The notes: generated by a model from the letters alone, not told the origin. Counted from the first letter of the stretch, positions 54,898 through 62,873 are shown. The stretch is 64,000 bases of DNA from Crossiella equi (GCF_017876755.1 NZ_JAGIOO010000001.1:5937786-6001785); one strand, 5' to 3'. Program-made: numbers and translations.

Positions 54898-55185
54898 TTA
54901 ACTGCGTCTAGCGTTTCGCCTCTTGAGTAGGCGATTGATGCTAGTTCGCCCGCATCCGTAGTGCTTGGCGACCTGATCAGCAGTCGCCCCCGCTAGAAAC
55001 ATGGCCACCATTGCATTTTGAGTTTCCGCGTCGTACCGGGCGGCGAAGCGTCGTGGGCCGCGTGGCTGTGGCGTAGGACGCCGTCGGCGGCGTGGGACCT
55101 GCTCCAGAGCAATCAGGCGGCACGCTCGATCGAGCTGTTCGTGCTGGTCAGCGTGGTTCGAATAAGAGGCAAGCACCTCCACCAT
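54898..55185 (-). pseudogene. Severed C-terminal HTH domain of the integrase
   Basis: A 95-residue frame starting at an ATG (55185) whose A and T bases come from the chromosome. From CTT (55173) on it encodes 91 residues: a basic linker (VPRRRRRPTPQPRGPRR) and a helix-turn-helix typical of recombinase C-termini (DAETQNAMVAMFLAGATADQ, then KHYGCGRTSINRLLKRR). The shared codons GTG GAG GTG inside the att core are in the same frame here and in the integrase at 43886-43894. In the circular element this segment is therefore the natural end of a 658-residue integrase. As integrated it is an orphan that might still be expressed. Confidence 0.85.
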
Positions 55186-55203
55186 GGGGTTGCTATTAGA
55201 ACC
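55155..55203. other. attR
   Basis: Right junction. Element arm GGTTCGAATA (55155-55164), core GCACCTCCACC (55173-55183), then chromosome starting A-TGGGG. The chromosomal TATTAGAACC (55194-55203) lies at the same distance from the core as the identical sequence in attL. The element arms GGTTCGAATA (right end) and TATTAGAACC (left end) are inverted repeats with one mismatch, as expected for a serine-integrase attP. Confidence 0.85.
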
Positions 55204-55212
55204 CCGACCCGA

Positions 55213-55280
55213 GTTGTCGCCCTCCAGCAGGAGGGCGACAACGGATGTTGAAGGGCCACTCGCTGAGCGGGTGGCCTTTT
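55213..55280 (+). terminator. Native ssrA terminators, displaced by the element
   Basis: Hairpin 1: GTTGTCGCCCTCC (55213-55225), AGCA loop, complement to 55242. Hairpin 2: GGCCAC ... GTGGCC (55254-55276) with an inner CGCT/AGCG stem, followed by TTTT. They lie 29 and 70 bases after the attR CCA, the right place to end ssrA in a strain without the element. Confidence 0.8.
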
Positions 55281-55880
55281 GGCTGTTCAGGGGCACCTCC
55301 TGCTTGGTCGTCGCGTTTGCCAGGTCTCCGACCATGACCTTCACGCTCCGTTCGGGCACCTTCACGCCTTCCAGCGCGAGCAAGCCCCCGCGCTGGCCGA
55401 CTCCGATGTAGATGCTGTGAAGGGCCGCCTGGGGCAGCAGGCGGCGTTGTTGGTCACCGCACCGCTGGTAGACCTCCTGGGGGTACCAGCACACCTGCAC
55501 GGCCAGTCTGGTTACTACTGGACGCCCGGCCCGGACGAGGACTGCTTGAGCGGGTTGTTCGTGCCCGGTCGCGAGACCGACCTCATCCTCTACCGGACCG
55601 ATGGCCGCCAGGACCTCAGCGGTCACATCATCGGCCACGAGCTCTACCACTTGCTGTGCAATCACACCCCACCGCTGATACAGGCCGGAGCCACCCCACG
55701 CACGGCCAGAACGAAGGCGTCGCTGACCGCAGGCTACTTGGTCGTGCCCGTTCTCGTTTCGCTGATGCCGAGGAGCGAGAAGCCGAGGCGTTCGCCGACC
55801 TGCTGATGACCACGCTCGTCGAGCGCGGCACCCGCGTGCAGCGCCGACTGGCCGCCCTGCTCGGCCGCGAGGAGTTCTGA
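55279..55880 (+). pseudogene. ImmA/IrrE-like metallopeptidase, frameshifted remnant
   Basis: The frame at 55279-55690 encodes a core with GYYWTPGPDEDCLSGLFVPG and the zinc motif GHELYHLLCNH. The C-terminus continues in another frame from about 55690 (FADAEEREAEAFADLLMTTL to REEF and stop at 55880). One frame shift separates them and the N-terminus looks degraded. ImmA/IrrE proteins cleave HTH repressors; the expected partner genes are absent or damaged. Confidence 0.7.
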
Positions 55881-55883
55881 ACC

Positions 55884-56675
55884 TCACCCCTCCAGTGGCC
55901 GCCGCCCCCACCCGGCGATGATGATCTGCGGGATATCCAGGAAATCCTCTCGCCCCAACAACTCGAAGACCTCGTCCAGGTCCTGCTGGGTGACACCGCC
56001 ATACCGCAACAACTCCGCCGCCACCGGCTCCAGCAGCGGGCGCCAGCGATCCTGCGAGCCGCCGCCCAGCAGACCGGCCCGCGCCCGGAAGTCCACGTCG
56101 GCCAGCCCGGCCGAGGCGAGGTGGAACGGGATCTGCCGCGACCAGCGCAGGTCGGCGCCGCCTCGAACAGCCAGCTCCCAGTACGCCTGCAACACCCTGC
56201 CGACCACGGGATGGGGCGAGGTGTCCGGATCCAGGTGGAAGGGCTCGGTGAGTATCAGCCAGCCCCCGGGGCGCAACCATCGAGCGGCCCGACGCACCAG
56301 CTCCTCCCGCGTGGCGGCGTGGCTCAGCACGAACCGACAGTGGACCAGGTCGTAGATGCCTTCGCCTGGTTGGAAGGCAGGGCTGGTGATGTCGTTCTGC
56401 TCCACGGTCACGTTGTTGGGCAACGAGCCCAGCGCGGAGGTGTCCGCGTCGACCGCGAGCACTTGGCCCTCAGGATGTTCCGTGGCCAGCCAGGCCGCGA
56501 CGGCGCCCGCTCCCGCGCCCAGCTCCAGGCAACGGGCGCGCTCGGGCAGGCTGAGCGCGGTGATGTTCTCCTGGGTGAAGATGTCCGTGCTGGTCTGCAG
56601 GAGCCGTAGGCGTTCCAGGTCCGCCGCACCTCCGCCGACCATCCTGTGGCCGAGCTCGTCCTGCTCAGAGGTCAT
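55884..56675 (-). CDS. SAM-dependent methyltransferase
   Basis: 263 residues. Rossmann-type class I methyltransferase: LELGAGAGAVAAWLATEHPE (motif I, about 50-69), VDADTSAL (motif II Asp), NDITSPAF, then LVHCRFVLSHA and RWLRPGGWLILTEPF. Substrate unknown; the sequence resembles small-molecule methyltransferases. The start overlaps the DUF6545-like stop by four bases, so it is second in a two-gene operon. Confidence 0.9.
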   Translation of the reverse strand: MTSEQDELGHRMVGGGAADLERLRLLQTSTDIFTQENITALSLPERARCLELGAGAGAVAAWLATEHPEGQVLAVDADTSALGSLPNNVTVEQNDITSPAFQPGEGIYDLVHCRFVLSHAATREELVRRAARWLRPGGWLILTEPFHLDPDTSPHPVVGRVLQAYWELAVRGGADLRWSRQIPFHLASAGLADVDFRARAGLLGGGSQDRWRPLLEPVAAELLRYGGVTQQDLDEVFELLGREDFLDIPQIIIAGWGRRPLEG

Positions 56676-57340
56676 CGTCCATCCCCCTTGGTCAACGCAC
56701 GTCGACAGCCTGTGGCCGATCTACCAGGCGCGCTTTCAGCCGCAGCTGGAGCTCCAGATCGGCCGGTGGCGCCTCCCTGCCAGCCCGCGCGCTCCATCGT
56801 CTCGGCTATGGGTACCGGCCTGGGACGAACCGCACCACGGCGGCCTGAGATGTGGTCGCCGACATCCAGCAACCAGTCACGGATCTCCATCTTGAGCCGG
56901 TGCAACCGCGCCTGGGGCGGGTACCCGATCGAGAGCGTGAGCTCCGCGAGCCCGGCGCGAGGGGCCACCTGCTCGCCGAGCAAGTGGTCGAGGTAATGGC
57001 GGAACGGCACCAGCTGGAGATACCGCCGGGCGGCAGCGATCCGTTGCCCTGTTTCATGAAGCGGGACCAAGAGCATGCCCGCACAAAGCAGGAAGGCCAT
57101 GGTCGCCAGACCGTGCTGGAGCGGGCCGATCAACGGTGAGACTCCGCTCAGCAGGATCGTGAACACACCGAGCCAGAAGACGGTCGAGGAGGTCATCCCG
57201 GCGCCGATCAGGATGAACTCGGCCCGTAGTGCCGTCGACCCCGCCGCGACCCTGGCCAGCCGGAAACAGACAACGCCGTGACGGCACGGATGATCAGCGC
57301 GAGTGTCCAGTGCGGCCGCTCCGACCTTCTCCGGCGTCAT
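56672..57340 (-). CDS. DUF6545/MAB_1171c-like membrane protein, short
   Basis: 222 residues from the ATG at 57340. Two hydrophobic helices (about 50-75 and 80-98) and a C-terminal domain with IGYPPQARLHRLKMEIRDWL, the conserved region of DUF6545 proteins. Intact family members that I know are nearly twice as long with about seven helices, so the N-terminal part is missing. Such proteins often accompany ImmA/IrrE genes, and the damaged ImmA-like gene nearby fits that. Probably a remnant. Confidence 0.55.
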   Translation of the reverse strand: MTPEKVGAAALDTRADHPCRHGVVCFRLARVAAGSTALRAEFILIGAGMTSSTVFWLGVFTILLSGVSPLIGPLQHGLATMAFLLCAGMLLVPLHETGQRIAAARRYLQLVPFRHYLDHLLGEQVAPRAGLAELTLSIGYPPQARLHRLKMEIRDWLLDVGDHISGRRGAVRPRPVPIAETMERAGWQGGATGRSGAPAAAESAPGRSATGCRRALTKGDGR

Positions 57341-57935
57341 CCCCGAACCCCTCTGCCCCGCCCAACACGCGGGACCTGCCCCAGCCCTACCGGCAACGGT
57401 AAAGCGAGCCGACGGGCCGAATTTCGACGAACCGAAGAGAAGGTGCCAATCGGGTGGTTCCGTCGGAGGAGAGGCCGCCTGGGATTTCTCCACCGATGAA
57501 GCGGGTTTGTGGCGTCGAAAAGAGTCCGGCGGTCCCGCACGGGCTCCGGCCACTGGCAGCGGCTCCCGGCAGCATGCGCCTGGAATCCGCTTTCGACGAC
57601 GACCAGCCGTCATACGCCTTCGTGCTGCCGCGGGGCCGAGCCGAGATCAGCGAAGACCCTGCCGAGCTGCGGCACCGGGCGACGGTGCTGGGCGCCAGAG
57701 CCATGGGCCAGGGGCAGACCGAAAAGTCCCGTGCACGCAACGAAGCTCCCGGTGTGCTGCCCGTCCGACTGGTCGACCTCCAAGTGCGTGCCACACGAGG
57801 AATCGCCGACGGAACAACGGTATCCGGCAGATCCGTAGTCCAGCGTACCCGCCACCCCGAGAGTGCGATGTTCCAGGCGGGACCGAACCACCATGACGCG
57901 CGGCGCAGTCCTTGCCTGGTTGCCGGGGTGGTGCT
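57341..57935. other. Region without a supported gene
   Basis: Open frames exist on both strands but none has a clear start, ribosome-binding site or family match. A minus-strand frame (57610-57894) includes CSVGDSSCGTHLEVDQSDGQ and may be a fragment of a secreted protein. The stretch separates the decayed ImmA/DUF6545 area from the ESX cluster and is probably degraded sequence. Confidence 0.4.
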
Positions 57936-58724
57936 CTACCGGTTGAGGGACCAGTCGGCGTCGCCGTCCTGAACGCTGCCGTCGCCGTAGGAACCGCTGA
58001 ACGGGTCAGGCCATTTCCCACCGGGGAAGAAGCTGTTGTCAACCGACTCGCCCTTGAGACTGGCCAGGGTAACTGCCTGAGCGCCTAGGAAGGCGGTCAG
58101 GGCGGAGATCAGCGCCCACACTGTGCCGCTGGTGAGGGTGAGCTCGCCAGCCAGAAGAGCAAGGCCGGGCAGGGTGAACACTCCGGAACCGAGTGCCAAA
58201 GCCCCCGTCACAACCCCGGCGATGGACTTCGCCAGGATCGCGCCGATCCCTGCGTAGAAGGCCAGTCCAGCTACGGCACTGCCCATCAACACGCCCGAAG
58301 TCTTGTCCGCGATCGTGGCGATCTTGTTCGCGGCGTCACCCTGAGGCTTGATGTTGCTTTTGTACGCTCCGGCCGCCGCCCCCGACCACGAACCGCCCGC
58401 AGGCATCACCTCGGGCTTGAGCTGACCGACCACAGTGGACGCATATCCCCGAACGTCCCCCCATTCAAGGGAATTGAGGAAGAACATCACCGGCGCGGCG
58501 ATCCCGAGGGCGATATCCTTGATCACCACGCAGAGGTGATACCCCACGGTGTAGATCCGCTCGGCGCACCACTCGACAGCCTCCCGCATGAAGTCGGGAA
58601 GCCCGGCTATCACCGGAGTCGTGCGGATCAGCGCACGCAAGGCCGCCAGCTCGGCCTCCAGGTCGCTGACCCCCTGCTCCACCTTCTCCTTGACCGCGTT
58701 GAACTGCGCGGGGCTGAACGCCAT
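57936..58724 (-). CDS. ESX-linked protein with WxG motif and membrane segments
   Basis: 262 residues from the ATG at 58724, six bases after a GGGGGAGGT site. Helical N-terminus (AVKEKVEQGVSDLEAELAAL), a WSG turn in AGGSWSGAAAGAYKS (about 112-126) like WXG100/LXG proteins, then hydrophobic segments (about 145-215) with Gly/Ala-rich helices. End is acidic (SVQDGDADWSLNR). Most likely a type VII substrate or toxin-like partner. Last gene of the minus-strand ESX cluster. Confidence 0.65.
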   Translation of the reverse strand: MAFSPAQFNAVKEKVEQGVSDLEAELAALRALIRTTPVIAGLPDFMREAVEWCAERIYTVGYHLCVVIKDIALGIAAPVMFFLNSLEWGDVRGYASTVVGQLKPEVMPAGGSWSGAAAGAYKSNIKPQGDAANKIATIADKTSGVLMGSAVAGLAFYAGIGAILAKSIAGVVTGALALGSGVFTLPGLALLAGELTLTSGTVWALISALTAFLGAQAVTLASLKGESVDNSFFPGGKWPDPFSGSYGDGSVQDGDADWSLNR

Positions 58725-58740
58725 CCCCACACCTCCCCCT

Positions 58741-59055
58741 TCAGTAGAGATTCTTCATCTTGTGCAGGTTGGCCGCTTCTTCCCGCTCGTAGGTGTCAGC
58801 CACCTGGCGCAGGGTGTTCGCGACCTCCCGCATGCGCCCGCCGCCCTCTGTTGAGCGCCCGACGACCTGGTCGACCACGTCGATGTAGGCGTCGTAGACC
58901 AGCTGGAACACCCCGGCCTGAATCCGGTTGAGCCGCATCGCCTCCACCGAGGAGACGATCTTGTCCATCTCCGCGGCCTGGACCTCCCACACCCCGGCCT
59001 CGTTGCGCAGTGCCGCTGTCGCGGCGCGGATCTGGTCCGCGCTGGGCGGTGCCAT
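58741..59055 (-). CDS. WXG100-like small ESX protein
   Basis: 104 residues from the ATG at 59055. Two helices linked by a short turn (AATAALRNEAGVWEVQAAEM and MREVANTLRQVADTYEREE), the hairpin design of WXG100/ESAT-6-like proteins, here without a perfect WxG. The final YEREE fits the YxxxE-type export signal (Y-E-R-E-E). Sits 16 bases before the WxG membrane protein gene, so the two may be secreted as a pair. Confidence 0.7.
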   Translation of the reverse strand: MAPPSADQIRAATAALRNEAGVWEVQAAEMDKIVSSVEAMRLNRIQAGVFQLVYDAYIDVVDQVVGRSTEGGGRMREVANTLRQVADTYEREEAANLHKMKNLY

Positions 59056-59068
59056 AACGGTCTTCCTC

Positions 59069-59809
59069 TCAGTCGACGAGGCGGTCCGGGCTGGACAGCA
59101 AGGCCAGCGCGTCGGCCAAGACGGCGTCCGCCGCCGCGGTGGGATGCGGTCGTGGCGTACGCATCTGGTTCGCCAGCTCGGCCTTGGCGGCCAGCAGCGC
59201 TTCACCGAGTGCGTTCATCAGCCGGGTCGCGCTCTGGCCCGCTGCCCAGCGCGCCTCGGTCGTGCAGGAGAGCAGGACCTCCTGGGTGAGGGAGAGCACG
59301 AGCTTGCCGGACCTGTCCGCGCCGGTGGCCGCAGCGGGGCCTCCGCCGGTCGTGCTGGGGGAGGTGAGCGTGTCGAACACCTTGATCATGTCCTCGGCGA
59401 CGACATCCACCGGACGGGGAGCAGCAGCCCCCGTCCGGAGCTGGCTCGGTACAGGAGAGGGAGCTTCCCCGGCCGCACCCTGTACTGCCTTCAGCCGGTC
59501 CAGCTGTGCCTTCCACCCATCCGTGGCCAAGGTCTCCGACCAGGCGGCCATACGCTGCCGGGTCGCGGCCTGGAACGCCTCCAGCACCGCAGACCCCACG
59601 GCCTCCGGGTGCAGCCGGCGTTCCCAGCCGGCCTCGACCCGGAAGGAGGCAGGAAGCCCATCCGGTCCCAGCGTGACCCGGATCGTGCCGCTGTCGTCGG
59701 CCCCTTCGGCCTGCCGCGGCATCGACGCCGTGGCATCCTGCAGCAGCGTGTGCAAGGCCGTGGCCTGCTGCTGGAGCTGCGCGAGTTCCGCCATCAGTTC
59801 GTCATTCAT
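59069..59809 (-). CDS. YbaB/EbfC-like protein with C-terminal extension
   Basis: 246 residues from the ATG at 59809 with AGGAGC upstream. The first ~100 residues follow the YbaB/EbfC pattern (helix LMAELAQLQQQATALHTLLQ, strands GTIRVTLGPDGLPASFRVE, helix AVLEAFQAATRQ). The remaining part is Thr/Ala-rich and carries another helical block. YbaB-like proteins recur in actinobacterial ESX loci; the function there is unknown. Overlaps the upstream gene by eight bases. Confidence 0.72.
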   Translation of the reverse strand: MNDELMAELAQLQQQATALHTLLQDATASMPRQAEGADDSGTIRVTLGPDGLPASFRVEAGWERRLHPEAVGSAVLEAFQAATRQRMAAWSETLATDGWKAQLDRLKAVQGAAGEAPSPVPSQLRTGAAAPRPVDVVAEDMIKVFDTLTSPSTTGGGPAAATGADRSGKLVLSLTQEVLLSCTTEARWAAGQSATRLMNALGEALLAAKAELANQMRTPRPHPTAAADAVLADALALLSSPDRLVD

Positions 59810-60236
59810 CGACTGCTCCTCCCCTGGAGTCGTGTGTGGGTGTTGTGGCGAGGGCCCGGTGTGCCGCTCGGGTGATCGGGACCAGCAATGCCACTCCACC
59901 CAGCATGACGAACGACATCGCGGAGCCGGTGAACAGAGAAGCGAGGGCGAACACGCCCCCCAGCACGGCAGCCAGCCAGAGCAACACCACGGCGACCATT
60001 CGCCACCGCCGGGACAACCGGACGGACAAGCAGGTCAGCGCCACACCCGACAGCAGCGCCACCACGACCACCACCACCGTCAGCGTGGACCCAAACAGCC
60101 CGAACACCGCTTCACCGGCGGCGGTCGGGCTGACCCACCAGACCGCCAGATTGCCGGAGAACGCGATCCCCGCGCCTATCCCGCCGATCACCGCGGCAGG
60201 CAACTCGGCCCGGGGGCTCCGGTCGATCAAAGGCAT
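59802..60236 (-). CDS. Four-helix membrane protein in ESX cluster
   Basis: 144 residues. Hydrophobic segments at about 14-35, 45-70, 78-98 and 102-122, a short basic N-terminus and an acidic tail (GGAVDE). No family recognised. The stop overlaps the YbaB-like start by eight bases, so it belongs to the same operon. Eighty bases separate it from the EspG-like gene. Confidence 0.65.
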   Translation of the reverse strand: MPLIDRSPRAELPAAVIGGIGAGIAFSGNLAVWWVSPTAAGEAVFGLFGSTLTVVVVVVALLSGVALTCLSVRLSRRWRMVAVVLLWLAAVLGGVFALASLFTGSAMSFVMLGGVALLVPITRAAHRALATTPTHDSRGGAVDE

Positions 60237-60315
60237 CTGAGCTCCATTCCACCGTTCGTGGCAAGGTCACCGGACGTGCCGCGCGCGCCCTGCGAACCGC
60301 TTGGTACAGCACGGT

Positions 60316-61077
60316 TCACTCTCGCCCCAACAGGCGTCGCAGCTGTGCGGTCAGCTGTGTGGGACTGCCCGGTGTCACGGTGATCCAGCCGTCGTTGCGC
60401 AGGTTCAGGAACAGTCCGGCCTCGGTGGTGTGCCAGCCGACCGCGTTCGCGCTTCCCCGGCGGACACCGTCGGCATCAAGGGTGACTGCGCTGAACTGCC
60501 CCATGGCCACGATCCCGGTACACGCGTGCGCGAGCGCCCGGGCCTGGGCGGCCGGTTCCCCCAGATTCACCAGTTCCGCGGCCAGCCGCAGCGGATCGCC
60601 GCCCGTGGCCCGCTGCGCGGCCTCCAACACCTGCGTGCGCACGTTGGCCGAGGTGACCCGAGGGGTGGGCACCGCGCCGACGAGCGCGACCAGCTGACCG
60701 AGCAGTGCGTGATCGGGCAGTTGCCACAGCTCCACCTGGTTGCCCGCGTCCAGCAGAGCCAGCACCGCACGCTCCCCGGCCACCGCCCCGCGGGCCCGGA
60801 CCGGGTGCTCGGTGAAGACCCGGGCGTCCACGGCCCAGCGGAAGTCGGCGAGCAGAGACAGGGACTCGGCCAGCTCCGGCACGAGTCTGCCCCGGTCAGC
60901 CAGGCCACGTGCGGTGAGGTCGGCGATCACCTGATGGAGCAGTCGCCGTCGTTCCTCCCAGTCCCGCCCCGGGCTGGGTAGGTCGAAAACGTACGGCAGT
61001 TCCCCAAGCTGCAGGAACTCCCAGCACACCTCGAACTCCACACCGGAAAGCCGCGCGACCGTCCCGACCGGGCTCAC
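60316..61077 (-). CDS. EspG-like ESX chaperone
   Basis: 253 residues. EspG pattern: N-terminal LSGVEFEVCWEFLQLGELPY, central ELWQLPDHALLGQLVALVGA, and C-terminal RRGSANAVGWHTTEAGLFLN with the closing helix LTAQLRRLLGRE. In mycobacteria EspG binds PPE-type proteins before export; the coupled gene just upstream encodes a PPE-like protein (ATGA overlap at 61074-61077), which is the likely client. Related to the EspG-like protein at 6006-6743. Confidence 0.82.
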   Translation of the reverse strand: MSPVGTVARLSGVEFEVCWEFLQLGELPYVFDLPSPGRDWEERRRLLHQVIADLTARGLADRGRLVPELAESLSLLADFRWAVDARVFTEHPVRARGAVAGERAVLALLDAGNQVELWQLPDHALLGQLVALVGAVPTPRVTSANVRTQVLEAAQRATGGDPLRLAAELVNLGEPAAQARALAHACTGIVAMGQFSAVTLDADGVRRGSANAVGWHTTEAGLFLNLRNDGWITVTPGSPTQLTAQLRRLLGRE

Positions 61078-62252
61078 TCCGAACCCTCGCCGATGACCGG
61101 CGGCATCACCAGCCGGTCATCGGTGAACAGGCTGTCGTCCTTGACCCACAAGTCGTTGCGGTGTTCCTTGTCCTCCTCGCCACGCGCCGTGGCGCCCGGC
61201 GCGGCGGGCTGGAGGAACCCAGAACCGGCCGCACCGGTCCGTCCCAACGCGTTCGCGCCCATCGAGCGTGCGGCGGCCGACGGGCTGCCGATGCCGGCAG
61301 AGCCGCCAGGTCCACGGCTGGCGGCGTCACGGCCGAAACCTCCGACGCCGATGCCGCCGAACACACCGCCCACAGCACCCGACCCTCCGGGCGGGGCAGC
61401 GGGGCCAACACCAGGGGGCGGAGCCTGGCTGGGCGGCTGGACAGGGCCAGGCCCCGGAGTCACGTAGTCCTCGGGGGTGACCTGGTCGATCGGTTGTGGC
61501 TGGCCACCGGGCGGTTCGATGGGCCCGGGTCGTCCGGGATCGTTCGGTGGGCGCCGTCCCGGTTCCTCGCCTGGGTCGGAGCCTCGCGGTGGTTCAGTAC
61601 GCGCACCGCCACGGCCACGCCCACCTGGGGGACGGCCACCGGGTGGCGGTACGACCGGCGGGCCGGGCGGGGTCCCTGGTTCCACCGGGGCAGCCGCGCC
61701 GGTCAGTTTCGGGGCCTCCGGTAGGGGCTGGACCAGGCTGACGTGCGACTGCGAGCTGGACTGGTAGGCATACAGCGCTCGGTTGGCGGCGTCGTTGGCC
61801 GCGCGCTGCTTCTCCACCTCACGATCGATGTTGCTGCTCATCCCGAAAATCCGGAACGGGGAGGTGAGCGAATCCTGTGCGGCATCGAGGAAGCCATAGG
61901 TGACCGGGGGCTGGGCCGGTACCGCCGACGTCACCACCGAGACCGCGTCAGCCTGAGCGACCACGCGCCCCTGGGTGGTCGTGGTCGTCGCACCGGATTC
62001 TCCAGCCCACCCGGCCGCCTGCTGCATTGCCGCGCCGGCCTGTGCCCCGGCCACGGAGTTCCACTCCCCGCCAAGCTCGCCGACCACCGTGCGCAGCCTC
62101 GCATCGGTCTCGGCCAGTGCCTTACCCAGCCGGGTGACAGCGGCCTGCGCCGCGCTGAACTCCCCGGCGCCCTTGCCCTGCTGCATCCAGCCGTGTTTCT
62201 CCGACAGCGGGTACCCCTCGAACCGGTAGCTGCCGACCGTGCCCTCACTCAT
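61074..62252 (-). CDS. PPE/WXG-like ESX substrate with Pro/Gly-rich tail
   Basis: 392 residues. The N-terminal ~185 residues form a helical bundle (GAGEFSAAQAAVTRLGKALA; GGEWNSVAGAQAGAAMQQAA) like PPE-family and EspB-type substrates. The rest is a long disordered Pro/Gly region (about 190-330) ending in an acidic segment (KEHRNDLWVKDDSLFTDDRL). Export by type VII secretion with the adjacent EspG-like chaperone is inferred. Repeats of PPG/GGRG in the tail are prone to slippage. Confidence 0.75.
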   Translation of the reverse strand: MSEGTVGSYRFEGYPLSEKHGWMQQGKGAGEFSAAQAAVTRLGKALAETDARLRTVVGELGGEWNSVAGAQAGAAMQQAAGWAGESGATTTTTQGRVVAQADAVSVVTSAVPAQPPVTYGFLDAAQDSLTSPFRIFGMSSNIDREVEKQRAANDAANRALYAYQSSSQSHVSLVQPLPEAPKLTGAAAPVEPGTPPGPPVVPPPGGRPPGGRGRGGARTEPPRGSDPGEEPGRRPPNDPGRPGPIEPPGGQPQPIDQVTPEDYVTPGPGPVQPPSQAPPPGVGPAAPPGGSGAVGGVFGGIGVGGFGRDAASRGPGGSAGIGSPSAAARSMGANALGRTGAAGSGFLQPAAPGATARGEEDKEHRNDLWVKDDSLFTDDRLVMPPVIGEGSE

Positions 62253-62279
62253 CCCGAACCCCCTGTAGACCGGCGTGCT

Positions 62280-62873
62280 TCAGCTCCGCGCGGACAGCGT
62301 CTGCATGATCAGCTCCGCACCCTCCCGGGCCTTGTCACAGACCTGATCCGTGGTCAGCGCACCCGGCGTGCCGAGCCCGAACTGCACGTCCAGGCTCTGG
62401 CCCGGTGCGACGTCGACGACCACGTTGCAGTGACTGGTGGCGGTGTTGCCGATCCGGGTCTCCACCGCACCGAACCCCCCGGCAGTGACCTGCTTGACCA
62501 GCACGTTGCGCTCGCCCTTGAGCCAGACTTCAGCGCCCTCCTGCGGGACCGGGGTCACCAGGTAGGTGAACCGCGGATCAGTGCTGGTCTTGAAGAAGGT
62601 GCACCCGCGATTGCCGTTCTTGTCGGCCTGGTCAGGACCGGCGCGGTAGGGTTGTTGATCAATCTGAAGCTGTCGCTGCTGGGTCTCGGACAGCACGGCG
62701 CACGGATCGAGGACGTCAACCGAGATGGTCTTCGGCCGGGGCGGCAGCGCGACAATCGCCGCCGAGGTCCCCGGAGCCGAACTCGAGGGGACCGCCGTTC
62801 CGCTGACAGCACAGCCGCTGACCGTCAGAGCACTGATCGTGAGCACAAGCGAGAGAAGCCGCCGGTCAGACAC
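62280..62873 (-). CDS. DUF3558 lipoprotein
   Basis: 197 residues from the GTG at 62873. Signal peptide with lipobox LTVSGC (Cys21), then a Ser/Ala linker and a DUF3558 domain with four conserved cysteines (DPCAVLSE, RGCTFF, SHCNVV, QVCDKA). DUF3558 lipoproteins are abundant in Pseudonocardiales and usually lie next to ESX-type genes. Its first eight bases overlap the end of the preceding (frameshifted) gene. Confidence 0.9.
   Translation of the reverse strand: MSDRRLLSLVLTISALTVSGCAVSGTAVPSSSAPGTSAAIVALPPRPKTISVDVLDPCAVLSETQQRQLQIDQQPYRAGPDQADKNGNRGCTFFKTSTDPRFTYLVTPVPQEGAEVWLKGERNVLVKQVTAGGFGAVETRIGNTATSHCNVVVDVAPGQSLDVQFGLGTPGALTTDQVCDKAREGAELIMQTLSARS

Larger units (their letters stand above)
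43885..55183. mobile_element. 11.3-kb integrative element inserted at the 3' end of ssrA
   Basis: Bounded by the same 11-base core GCACCTCCACC at 43885-43895 (attL) and 55173-55183 (attR). Joining the outer flanks rebuilds ssrA with an encoded CCA followed by the hairpins at 55213-55276. The element encodes a large serine recombinase, an XRE/unknown/int operon, a TraB/FtsK translocase, a GntR repressor, small unknown genes, an XRE-helical repeat regulator, and a low-GC cargo block. It resembles actinomycete integrative and conjugative elements (AICE) but no replication initiator is recognised. GC and codon use are lower than the host throughout and lowest at 52.8-54.8 kb. Confidence 0.9.

Noticed and set aside
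55279-56280. Long minus-strand frame that joins the HTH segment to sequence right of attR
   Set aside because: Beyond the ATG at 55185 the frame is the shadow of the ImmA-like remnant and the methyltransferase gene. Only the part left of the core belongs to the integrase.
57303-57972. Two overlapping plus-strand frames
   Set aside because: Neither shows a ribosome-binding site or family pattern, and they overlap each other and the ESX gene end; treated as degraded sequence.
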